NCBI RefSeq assembly: GCF_040958095.1 | Contig: NC_091160.1 | Span: 43,295,822-43,359,821, forward strand | DNA length: 64,000 nt | Origin: Procambarus clarkii | Lineage: Eukaryota > Arthropoda > Malacostraca > Decapoda > Cambaridae | Direction: 5' to 3' | Shown here: piece after piece, positions 32,324-40,800 of the stretch | How the letters are laid out: every line of letters begins with the position of its first letter | Numbering within the stretch: position 1 is the stretch's first letter | Translations under genes and position numbers: made by a program | The notes under the pieces: generated by a model | Told to the model about the DNA's origin: nothing | The model's input: the letters and a program-made list of their open reading frames with translations, nothing else | The model's database searches: none

Positions 32324-33752
32324 AATTACTGTACAGTATATGAATTGGTTTTTGTCATGCACCTGCCAGCTGGGTGGACAGCGTTTCGGATTCGTAGTCC
32401 TGAGGTTCCAGGTTTGATCCCCGGCAGAGACAAATGAGCAAAATGTTTCTTTCACCCTGATGCCTCTGTTACCTAGCAGTAAATAAGTACCTGGGAGTTA
32501 GACAGCTGGTACGGGCTTTTTCCGGGGGGGGGGGGGGGGGGGGTGTAACAAAAAGGAGGCCTGGTCGAGGACCGGGCCACGGGGATGCTAAGCCCCAAAA
32601 TAACCTCAAGAAGATGATGATGTGCACCCACAATTTAGACATTTTCATTAGCTGAGACATGTAAGGGTTACCCTGCCTCTGTCAGCTGCCAACATAACAG
32701 TGCAGGCAGAGCCTTCGTCACAAGTCTGCTATAACAAGTTTTTTTTTAACTACCCGGTAGGTGGTTGTCGAGACTATCTCGGCTCTTGTACCACTCGGAA
32801 AGGAGCATTTTATTTCACACAATGCTTTATTTCTGGGAGAAGCCCTTTGGTAGCTCCTTGGAACTAACTGCCTGGAGAGCTCCAGAAGATCCACCAAGGG
32901 GGGGGGGGGGCAAAGAGAAACATATTTTATTACATTCACTGCTGGGTGAATGTGGAAATAGTGGGTGAATGAATAGTTAGTCTACATTTGATTACTCTTG
33001 AAGTTTCCAAGAGAAAATGTTTTTAAACAGTTATATTAAATGACTATTTATGCATGCACACAAATTATTTAACTACTACTATTAAGTTTGATTTTAAAAT
33101 TTTGCAATATTTTCACTGCACCATTACTGGACTTAGTCTGTACAGACTCTTAACATTAACCCTTTCATAAACATTAATGGTCTTGTTGCTGTGGTGCCAG
33201 AGGTTATCTTGAGGTTATCTTGAGATGATTTCGGGGCTTTAGTGTCCCCGCGGCCCGGTCCTCCACCCCCAGGAAGCAGCCCGTGACAGCTGACTAACTC
33301 CCAGGTACCTATTTACTGCTAGGTAACAGGGGCATTCAGGGTGAAAGAAACTTTGCCCATTTGTTTCTGCCTCGTGCGGGAATCGAACCCGCGCCACAGA
33401 ATTACGAGTCCTGCGCGCTATCCACCAGGCTACGAGGCCCCCTTGTGGTGTGTTAATCATTATTGCATCTTTTGTTAGAAAAGTTTACAGCATGTGACAA
33501 ATCCCTCTTTTTAATAGCGTCAAAGCAAATAAGTTGCTAATTCCTGGCATATTTAAAACAAACCTTTCTTAGTAATTTGTAGTAACTTTATAATACTATT
33601 ATTATATTATTGTAATAAGATATAAATTAAATAGTGTGTTTTCCATGCAGGCATGGCTCCGAGATACAGGTAAGCAACGTGAACTAGACCAGCTGGAGAA
33701 GTTAGCACTTACATTAAAGTACGAGAGAGTGGCCAAAACTACAGCAATTTAA
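15584..33752 (+). CDS. TBCCD1: TBCCD1, TBCC domain-containing protein 1 (complete, 13 coding exons)
   Basis: TBCCD1 is a centrosome-linked relative of tubulin cofactor C, needed for centrosome and Golgi positioning. Exons: 15584-15670, 18287-18382, 19775-19901, 20248-20377, 21970-22081, 22649-22794, 24821-24910, 25883-26029, 27038-27166, 27476-27777, 28192-28334, 29686-29799, 33651-33752. All have GT-AG borders and phases match; the sum is 1,725 nt, or 574 residues (human about 557). It starts MAEVQLWVRPEVMELGVLP. The C-CAP/TBCC beta-helix lies in exons 9-10, with CDLKIRRCSKSNIYILQPVR, IRLSECRNTTVVCAARSVVI, ADCRGLIIHTLTPQRPIL and VTLAPLNIHYPRLKHHM. The end is DTGKQRELDQLEKLALTLKY, like the family's WLINTGHRQQLDSL. 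Exon 5 has two overlapping donors (22080 and 22082); only 22082 keeps the frame. Introns hold minisatellites, SINEs, a Tigger relic and LINE fragments. Confidence 0.95.
15690..15930 (+). mobile_element. Degraded SINE tail in TBCCD1 intron 1
   Basis: The stretch 'cagtaaataggtatccagga' through a G-rich run and 'ggcatgcctgttaggtttcc' is the body and tail of the common tRNA-SINE group. The tRNA head is barely recognisable. It starts just after exon 1. Confidence 0.55.
16190..16340. repeat. Dispersed repeat with 'aaccaggctgtgactcgtg'
   Basis: A moderately GC-rich stretch with the internal inverted pair 'caaccaggctgt' / 'acagcctggttg' and the words 'gagaccgggccgcaggcac'. Its style resembles crustacean-type LINE tails, but no second full copy is present here, so the class is uncertain. 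Confidence 0.35.
16596..16629. repeat. Poly(T) tract
   Basis: A run of about 27 T residues in TBCCD1 intron 1. Similar long homopolymers occur at 32288-32319 and 34761-34785. They may be old poly(A) tails of retroposed sequences on minus, but no body can be assigned. Confidence 0.8.
16802..17922. repeat. 44-47-bp minisatellite in TBCCD1 intron 1
   Basis: About 25 units built on 'cctcaacagtggtataccca' and 'tgacattgtataccagacac'. Units alternate between a shorter form with 'gacattgt' and a longer one with 'gacatattgt', and between 'ccagacac' and 'ccacacac'. Pairs and triples of variants recur in order, which indicates expansion in multi-unit blocks. The long open frames on minus are an artefact of the repeat. 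Confidence 0.97.
18383..19520 (+). repeat. 31-bp minisatellite beginning at the TBCCD1 exon 2 splice donor
   Basis: About 37 units containing 'gactgtcagttgtatggtgg' followed by 'gtgtaatgggt'. The first unit starts with the donor itself (AAAAAG then gtgggc), so exon 2 abuts the array. Unit variants (gggtgac, ggatgac, gggcgac and the shorter ggggac) are ordered, and the series c-a-t-t recurs around the 20th to 27th units. Each unit holds a donor-like 'ggtgggtg'. Confidence 0.97.
20475..21955. mobile_element. Inverted repeat pair in TBCCD1 intron 4, possible fold-back element
   Basis: The stretch 20510-20650 ('accacaagccagaacctggt', 'cagagaggcgcagggagcaa') is matched in reverse by about 21730-21925 ('tggccccctcagagaggcg' read on minus). 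A third, shorter relative, 'gaatgtaatgaaacaccatt', at 21392-21420 faces the right arm ('gcgtttcattacattcaac' at 21919-21938). No transposase was found between them. Similar words occur at 63330-63380. The class is unknown. Confidence 0.55.
22238..22265. repeat. (ATA)n microsatellite
   Basis: A run of about eight 'ata' units in TBCCD1 intron 5. A longer one of the same motif is at 53553-53595. Confidence 0.9.
23024..24493 (-). mobile_element. Tigger/pogo-type DNA transposon with deleted core
   Basis: The left end 'cagtggcccctcagtttacg' and the right end 'ccaacgtgtcactg' are bordered by TA on both sides (23022-23023 and 24494-24495). Read on minus, 24190-23802 encodes the DNA-binding start of a Tigger transposase (MRMTIEQKQEIIRKHENGTR, ELARQYNKSMSMICTVI, GDSISEAIICEKARLLYEDL). 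About 23760-23240 encodes its far end (KELTTEELLALHKEQQQK, SSTIKKWCRLWEEMQTFVE) in shifting frames. The DDE catalytic middle is missing. It lies in TBCCD1 intron 6 in antisense. Confidence 0.88.
25022..25121. mobile_element. Palindromic pair of SINE fragments
   Basis: Perfect 22-bp arms (25055-25076 and 25099-25120, 'acaaatccacaagggccgt') enclose a 22-bp spacer with a B-box-like 'gggttcgaacc'. Both arms belong to the SINE family seen at 15345-15510. In RNA this would form a strong hairpin inside TBCCD1 intron 7. Confidence 0.75.
26085..26560 (+). repeat. Dispersed repeat, split by a SINE (TBCCD1 intron 8)
   Basis: The segments 26140-26213 and 26420-26525 ('attaactttacctgaatatt', 'aaaaatatgtccttgataat') match, in reverse, the uninterrupted copy at 36670-36890. 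The interruption is a tRNA-SINE at 26214-26419. The repeat has no recognised coding content. Confidence 0.75.
26214..26419 (+). mobile_element. tRNA-derived SINE ('gacggtcgagcaacagtct' family)
   Basis: The head 'gacggtcgagcaacagtctc' is followed by the B box 'ggcgttcaatcccccaaccg' and a tail 'gtaatggcttggcactttcc'. Related copies are at 46700-46855 (minus) and 62755-62880 (tail only). It is inserted in another repeat. Confidence 0.75.
29320..29425 (+). repeat. Dispersed repeat ending in 'gtgtgtggtctggtcaacat'
   Basis: Contains 'caaaacgtcgtcgtcccttc' and 'gtgtgtggtctggtcaacat'. The second word is the core of the 29-bp satellite at 61322-61760. A relative with the same layout is at 5283-5462. 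It lies in TBCCD1 intron 11. Confidence 0.6.
29965..30925 (-). mobile_element. LINE-G 3' half: end of a CR1-like reverse transcriptase
   Basis: A single uninterrupted minus frame reaches from about 30915 to 30037 and covers the back half of a reverse transcriptase: FADDTKIGREI (catalytic box), QMQFNADKCKVLRLGN, LVRPHLDYAVQFWSPYYR and DLWNQLPRN. The 3' end reads 'ggccttctgcagttaccttt' followed by 'gttcttatgttctta'. No RNase H is present. A second 3' fragment is at 61761-62085. It sits in TBCCD1 intron 12, antisense. The intact half-frame suggests it is fairly young though 5'-truncated. Confidence 0.88.
31175..31735 (-). mobile_element. Decayed LINE 3' end(s)
   Basis: Read on minus, 31735-31560 still encodes RT-terminal phrases (MITTFKILKGIDRVDKDSLF, then VVDKWNALGSDVVEADSIHS), and the tail reads 'caacctccgcaaacacagc'. 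A shorter second remnant with similar words lies at 31190-31300. Frames are broken. Part of the tail recurs at 50858-50910. Confidence 0.65.
31785..32005 (+). mobile_element. tRNA-derived SINE
   Basis: The head 'gtacagtggtctacgggttc' and B box 'caggttaaattcctgggcag' are followed by 'atggttgggcatgattcctt' and 'agcagtaattaggtacccag'. It is the same family as 6346-6628 and 53775-54048. It lies in TBCCD1 intron 12. Confidence 0.75.
32350..32625 (+). mobile_element. tRNA-derived SINE with G-run
   Basis: The A-box-like 'cagctgggtggacagcgttt' and B box 'ccaggtttgatccccggc' are followed by 'tagcagtaaataagtacctg', a run of about 20 G, and 'ctggtcgaggaccgggccac'. It matches the SINE at 33195-33440 in body and tail. 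Confidence 0.8.
33195..33440 (-). mobile_element. tRNA-Thr-like SINE, nearly complete
   Basis: On minus the head at 33438-33369 folds as a tRNA: the acceptor arms 'gcctcgt' and 'acgaggc' pair exactly, the anticodon loop reads ctcgtaa (CGT, threonine), and the B box is 'gcgggttcgattcccgc'. The body 'agcagtaaataggtacctgg' and tail 'gtgacagctgactaactc' (plus) follow, ending in repeated 'gaggttatctt' (plus). Because the same head and body recur at 51002-51178, it is a SINE and not a tRNA gene. Confidence 0.85.
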
Positions 33753-33867
33753 ATGGGAGTCAGGTGGCACATATCTTCCATAAAGCTCTCTGTTTGCAGC
33801 TATTTGTGGCTTTACTAAAATAAGTCACAAGAGTTTACCCACTAATTTTATCTTACAAAATATTACT

Positions 33868-33873
33868 AATAAA
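33868..33873 (+). promoter_or_regulatory. Poly(A) signal for TBCCD1
   Basis: AATAAA lies 116 nt after the TBCCD1 stop codon, in AT-rich sequence, and is followed by a T/G-rich region. It is the first canonical signal after the stop. Confidence 0.7.
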
Positions 33874-34265
33874 TGAAATACCTGCATGATTGTTCTTAAT
33901 TTTCCTAAAGTATTTTTGAACTGATAACATATATAAATGTTCTACGGCTAAATATGTATATTGTATTTTGTTACATCATCTGGTAATGAAGCGGCCGGCG
34001 TTCTCTCGATTTGCCACTCCGTAAAACGTACACCCGTTTTGCCTAACCCAAAATTGACAAACCCAAGCAACCCACCTAACCTATCAAAGCCAGCATTGTC
34101 ATGTTTTAAATTGTAATAACATAACATTTTAATGGATTAGTAAATTCCGACAAAAATACGCCGTATTAATGTGTGTGTTTTTGTAAAGGACGGATTGGGA
34201 AGACTTGAGATTACAAGATTTGCCCCATTTGTTTCAGATGCTTTACATTAACGCAGTATCTCCAC

Positions 34266-34383
34266 CTTTTTTTCTTAAATGTTGCTATTTGTTTTCTTAA
34301 ATGTTGCTATTTGTTTTCTTAAATGTTGCTATTTGTTTTCTTAAATGTTGCTATTTGTTTTCTTAAATGTTGCTATTTGTTTT
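34266..34383. repeat. 24-bp tandem repeat, about 5 copies
   Basis: Five nearly perfect units of 'ttcttaaatgttgctatttg' plus 'ttt', between the convergent TBCCD1 and SDR39U1 genes. Confidence 0.95.
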
Positions 34384-35120
34384 TTCGTAGCTGAAACTCT
34401 TCCAGTACAAATGATGAAAATCCATGTGTTTTCATAAGATGTTAAGCTTTATTTGAAAGAACTCTGCCAACTCTACAGTTTTTATTATTATCACAAACAG
34501 CACTTAGAATCCCAGCATACTGGAGTGTTGCCATATTTTTTAGCAAAAAAAAAAAAAAGTGACATTCCATTATAGTATAGTATTCAAATTTATTTATAAT
34601 TCACCATGTTGAAAGTTTTAGGCGCTACATTTTTGCAGATAAAATTAATGGTTTGAGATTTAATGTGCTTAAATCCTTGAATATTTTTGTTAGTGCCTAT
34701 CTAACATTGTGGAAGTGATTGCACGATGCACAGTGTCACACCTGCTGCAAAATGTGCAACTTTTTTTTTTTTTTTTTTTTTTTTTACTAAATTCTGAGTA
34801 TTTAATGAGTTTCGTATTTTTTTAAATTTCCAAATTTCTTCACAATTTCAGTTACACTTTAATAAACATATTTTAGCTTTCTAATGAGGCAAACTAAATT
34901 ACTGCAACCAAATTTAATTACCATAATTTGAGTCGCCATAATTTTTTTGAATAAACTAGCTTAAACTAAAAAAAATTAAACTATTAACAAAAGATGGCTA
35001 TGTACTAATAAATGGTCATTTATTATCATTGTTTGAATATTAATTGATATTCCAATTACCATAACACATTTCAGCATCATATTGTGAACAGTTCGTGATG
35101 TTTCACATTTAGTCTATAAA

Positions 35121-35198
35121 TACGTAATTATCAAAAGAAGACACCAAGCCGGGAAGGCACTGTAGCACCGTCAAGAGTGTGGGATAACCAAAAGGCAC
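35121..35198 (-). mobile_element. LINE-B 3' end, 78-bp truncated copy with TSD
   Basis: The bases 'gtaattatcaaaagaagaca' and 'ccgggaaggcactgtagcac' match the 3' end of the full LINE-B at 40092-40140. Perfect 10-bp repeats, 'agtctataaa', flank it at 35111-35120 and 35199-35208. Weaker matches to the same end are near 2514-2556 and 35515-35535. Confidence 0.85.
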
Positions 35199-36669
35199 AG
35201 TCTATAAACATGATAAAGGATCATGCTCGGTCAGGGTTAGAAGACCTGTCCAATGTATATATATAGAGCTAGCCAATCATTTCATTGTAAATTTTTTAGA
35301 AGGGTGTTCACTATACCATGCACCTTCCCAAATCTGGATCCCTCTGCACATCGTTCAAAATCTGCTGCGAGATTCATGCTCCACACTTGATTTCCCGATT
35401 CCAGGAATAAGGTACAATAGTTATGTGGAGAAAGCACTAAGCCTGTACAACTATATAGCTGATTCAAAGGACAGTTAAATATGGCTCATTGGTTGATACT
35501 TGGTTGATTAACTAGCCGGGAAGGCTATGTAGGTTCATTACCCAAAAAAATTCCAACAGTTCTTATTCTAGCTAAAGTAGAAATGCTAAGGAAAGTGGTT
35601 CGGACTATTGAATCTACTCATTTGTGTGTGTCACCTTTGAGATGTGACACACAAGGGTGAGCTGCTGTATCACATGAAGGCCATAATTTACTTAAGGAAG
35701 ATTTCATAAGGCCAGATATTGTATTATACATCACATACTATCTTGAAGAAATTAATTTAAAATTTATGATGACAATTAAATACTATGTGTGATTGTACTG
35801 TGCACTTTTAAATTTAAGAAAAAATTATAATTAAAACTTATTACATGATGTGAAATGCAAACATTGATAAAATAATAGATTAATTACTAGTTCAATTATA
35901 AAACCATGGGAATCTTGATAGAAACTTTTCACTGAAAAAGTTTTCATTTGTTTCATTCATTTTTTCCCTTCGTGCTTATGAACTACGTGTACATTATTAT
36001 ATACCTTCACTAACCACACCTGACATGTTAAATACACTTATTTTATTCTCAAATTTATCCAATAAAGCAATAATATTTACACAATTACAGAAAATTTATG
36101 CTTTACCTACCACATCATGATTTACACATGTGATAATATCAATATAATACTTCTCAATAAGTCCCAAGTTAGTTATACGAGGTCGTACATCGTTAACACT
36201 ATATACTGTATACAGTATATGCAACATACAAACTATATTGCACGTAGTCATTTTTTGCATCGGTGATCTAGAGCGTTCACTTCCAAACATTTTAACGTAA
36301 AAATTCATAGTTACAACCCGAAAATAGAAATATATAAATTGCACGTTGCTGTGCTGGGCACCAAGTGGGATGGACTGTTTGCGTCCTGGGACGAGGCTGG
36401 ACCACTATAGTGTAGTGTTATCCAATATTGCACATTCATAGAGGTGACAGCATTTGTCCTTCGGGATTTTCTGCATAAAAATTAGGGAGATTGCAGACAT
36501 AGAAAAATACCAATATAGTATAAAAGAATAATACTACTGTACATTAAAAATTTGAGTTTGCCCAATCACAGATTGATTTGTTCATTTAGTATGCAACCCA
36601 TACCTGTCACATGGGCAGTAGATGGAAGAGGTTAGAGGCACATTGATGGGATCAATCAATCAGAGGATT

Positions 36670-36890
36670 GCTCAACTCCTGCACTGTGCACCTTTTTGAA
36701 GTTTTTGCCAAAAAGTGCAATTGCTAAGGACATATTTTTGTTGTTTTTATAAATGTTCAGGTAAAGTTAATGTCAAAATATTTCCAAACTAAACTATTTT
36801 CATTTCAAAACACAGAGTAATGAAAACATTAAAATATAGCCTAATTAAAAAAAAATAATAAGTACAACTCAAAACGACATTTGTTGGCCG
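36670..36890 (-). repeat. Dispersed repeat, uninterrupted copy
   Basis: Reverse match to the split repeat at 26085-26560 (shared 'caggtaaagttaatgtcaaa', 'acatatttttgttgttttta'). It shows what the 26-kb copy looked like before its SINE insertion. No coding content. Confidence 0.7.
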
Positions 36891-37239
36891 GCGCAGTTGA
36901 GGGGTTAAATCTTGGTTTAATAGTGTGAAAGCTAGCAAAATGTGATGAGATAGTCTCCTCTAAGTGAGGTGGTTATCTACATACATTCCCCACCTGGTAG
37001 CATCACCGGTACTACTGTACCACATGCAAGCCAAATATCCTCGGCTGTGTCATGGCTCTTATAAATATCTAAAGTCTAGTATTACTGGTGATAAATTCAT
37101 TTCTCCTTTATGACCCATGAAGGCAAAAATATAAAAGATTCACAGGAAATACAGAAACAATATGTTAATTAAGTTGGGCACAAGGGACTGTACTAGGCTC
37201 ATGTTAAGTAGTTAACACAAATGAATGAGGCTGCTGTTG

Positions 37240-37410
37240 GTAAGGCAAGATGATGCTCTGTGCTGTTTAGACATGCTTTCTTTCACCTGGTGCCACTGTT
37301 CATCTAGCAGTAAATATATATACCCAAAAGGTAGGTAACCATTGTGGCTCACATCCTGGTGAAGATCATTAATTGGCCTGCCAGGACCTCGATAAGTCTA
37401 ACATGCTTCC
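37240..37410 (+). mobile_element. SINE tail remnant
   Basis: 'ttctttcacctggtgccact', 'ctagcagtaaatatatatac' and 'ggcctgccaggacctcgata' match the body and tail of the common tRNA-SINEs. The head is too worn to identify. Confidence 0.5.
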
Positions 37411-37775
37411 TGTCAATAGGAACCAAATTAGTACGATGTTATAACATAAAATTACAATTATAAAGTAAAAACTTTTATAACTTTGTTATACTGTAAATAC
37501 ATACACAGTACTGTAGTTTTTGTGCAGCATTCAACATGCAAGTAAAAAAAATAATATATATATACTATGTATATACAGTACTGTGTAGTGTACATTAAGG
37601 CTGATTATTTGAACGCTTAAACAAAAATTTATGGGGAGATGCTACACAAATTCTTGTGTTTTTGCCCTCCAAAATGGGCAATAAAAGAAATTCCAATGCA
37701 TACTGTTTAACCTATTTATATAACATAAATACAATTGTTTAGAGTTTTCTTGAGCTGCAGCGCAAATAAACAAAA

Positions 37776-37781
37776 TTTATT
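37776..37781 (-). promoter_or_regulatory. Poly(A) signal for SDR39U1
   Basis: TTTATT on plus is AATAAA on minus, 34 nt after the SDR39U1 stop. The region downstream on minus is T/G-rich. This gives a very short 3'UTR. Confidence 0.6.
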
Positions 37782-37814
37782 AATAGGGAAGTTCTAAATA
37801 TGCATGACCTAAGC

Positions 37815-40800
37815 CTATATATGCATGTTATCTGCATATATAAGCCTTGCAAATTCTTTTGCAGCAACTGTAATATTTGGGTACTTAAATGAATATCCGG
37901 TTTGAAGAGCTTTCTTTGGGATTACCTTTTGTCCCTCTGTCATAATTTTACCTCGTTCTTCATTGAAAAGCATGTTTACCGCAAATGTTGGCAGGGGTAT
38001 GACAGATGGTCTCCAAAGAGCTTTTCCAAAAGCTGTCGCAAATTCCTTGTTTGTTAAAATTTGCGGTGCCACTCCATTGACCACTCCAGTGACATTTTCC
38101 GATTCAATTGCGTGGATGAAAATGCCGACTATATCTTCAATGTGGATCCAAGGCATAGGTTGTTCACCACTTCCCACCGGACCCCCAAGACCCATGTAAA
38201 ACGGCAAGAAGAGCTGTTGAACCATTCCGCCCTGACGACCAAGGACAACACCTAGAAAAATTAGAGGTACGGACTAAATGTACAAGATTTAAAGACCTAC
38301 TTTTAATATATTTTTCAGGATACAAATATTACACCTCAATGTTCTAGATGGTAGGAAAGTTATCATGCTGTTCACAGAGGTTATTTTGAGATGATTTCGG
38401 GGCTTTTTTTAGTGTCCCCGCGGCCCGGTCCTCAACCAGGCCTCCACCCCGAGGAAGCAGCCCGTGACAGCTGACTAACACCCAGGTACCTATTTTACTG
38501 CTAGGTAACAGGGGCATAGGGTGAAAGAAACTCTGCCCAATGTTTTTCGCTGGTGCCTGGGATTGACCACAGGATCACAAGTCCAGCGTGCTGTCCGCTC
38601 GGCTGACCAGCTCTGGCTCAGAGGGCCGACCGGCTCAGGGTTAAATATACTGTATATTATCTAGCATGTTTCAAACACTGGAGGATAAGATGAATATTGA
38701 GAAAGCCCTACACCTAGACATATGGATGGGATATGAGGACATGACAGGAGTTGGGAGAGGGTGAGTGAATGAAAGAATGGCGTCTAACCCCTTGCACCAT
38801 TGGGTAACAAATGCTAACTTTGCCAAAAGAGACGGCACAGCTCTACCTACCAGTCCAAACCATTGGACACTATAAAAGTGCTCCAGGGTGGTATTTTTTA
38901 CAATACAAATAAGGTAGATAAATAAGTACTGTGCTATGTGTAATATGGACAGGTTATTGTAATGTATTTGCAGCAATGGTTAAAAGAATGTTTAGACGGC
39001 AAGTGTTGAAGCCATATAGGATCAGAAGAGTAAATTGAGTGCTCTACATATTTAAAAATTCAGATAAAAATTATAATTTAACAGCTGAAATTGTCTGGAT
39101 GACTAACATGGTGTAGAGAAACATACTGTTTTACTTTGATATAAAAATCGAAGTCCATACCTGTTCTTATCTTCACTACTCTCACACCAAGGTCGGATGG
39201 AAGGTTTGCTGCATTTTCCCAGTCCGAGCACAGACGAGACAAAAAATCAAAATCCCCCCCGGGGCCATCCTCGTCATACACTTCATCTTGATTTGCTGGA
39301 TAAAACCCTAAAAGTGAAAAGTATCTTAGGGGCTTGAAAAGTATTGGTGGTAATAATACTTGTCCTGTACAGGTCTGGTTCATGAGTAATGTTCATGACA
39401 GTCCACTCCACTTTGGACACTTAAGATGTTTACAATATTGTATACATCTTATAAAGGGTTACCTCTGCTAGGGTTGCCATACGTCTGTAGCTTCCAGGAC
39501 ATGTTCTGGATTCAGGTGTCAAAATCTGCATCTGGGATGAATTTTAAAAATTCTCTAAAAGTCCAGTATTTCAGTTACCATCACTTAAAAAATTATCTGT
39601 ATACTATATATATTTACCAACATCAATATATTTATCTATACAGTATATATATATTTATGCAGTGGCTTCTTTGCCTTTTTAAAAACCAATAAGGCATTGC
39701 TGGAAAAAGATCAGATCTACAGAAAAATATGCATGGGTACATCAAGTCAAAGACAGAGTAGGGGAAGAAGATTGTAACTATAGGCTGTTCAAGATAATGT
39801 AAAGATAATTTTGTTGTATTTTTTTTCTTAATAATTCTGTACTATGCTTGTTTTCCATTATAATGGCAATTATATCTACAAAAAAATTCAAGCTTGTGGT
39901 ACAGTGCAACAATATTATATCAAAGGCCCGCCGTGTGTGTTGGGCGAGTTACGGAGAGTCGTGATGACTGTTAGTGGAGGCGTCCTGGATGCTGACTTTA
40001 GGCAACTCCTAACCTCTGCCATCAATGACTAACTAGAACTCAAATGAGCTACCGTATTACGAGAACCCTATTAGCAAGAATAAGTAAGTAAGTAATTATC
40101 AAAAGAAGGCACCAAACCGGGAAGGCTATGTAGCACCATCAAAGACGCAAAATAATCAGAGGGCGCTAAATATCACCAAGGACGCCAATACGAGAACAAA
40201 AACGCATAAGGCGAACGATATCAAAAGTATCCGAGTCACCAAGAATTCTATCGAGGGACAGGCGACCGCGAGGGGCGGTCGGAAAGCAAGACATACGCTC
40301 GTCCTGGAAGTCAGGACATTCAAGAAGGACATGCACGACCGTAAGAGGGACAATGCAACTAGGACAATAAGGAGCAGGGCGGCGCTCCATCAAGTGACCA
40401 TGGGTTAAGCGAGTATGGCCAATACGTAACCTCGCCAGAGCTGTTTCCCACCGCCGGTTACGGTGGAAGGAGGACTGCCACGAGGAAACACAACATTTAA
40501 GAGTACGTAGCTTGTTACCAGTAACAGACAACCAAGAAGCCTGCCAACGGGTAAGGACTGAGGAATGGATAACCGGGTAAAAGTCGGAATACGGAATGCC
40601 CTTACGAGAGATGGGACAAGAGCGGACAGCTTCCTTGGCGGCAGCATCCGCACGCTCATTTAAAGACACACCAATATGGCTGGGAACCCAACAAAACTCA
40701 ACCGACTTAAATTTACTGTGAACGAGAAACAGCCAATGCTGGATCTCGACAACCACTGGATGAACTGGATTAAAGGACCCGAGAGCCATAAGGGCACTAC

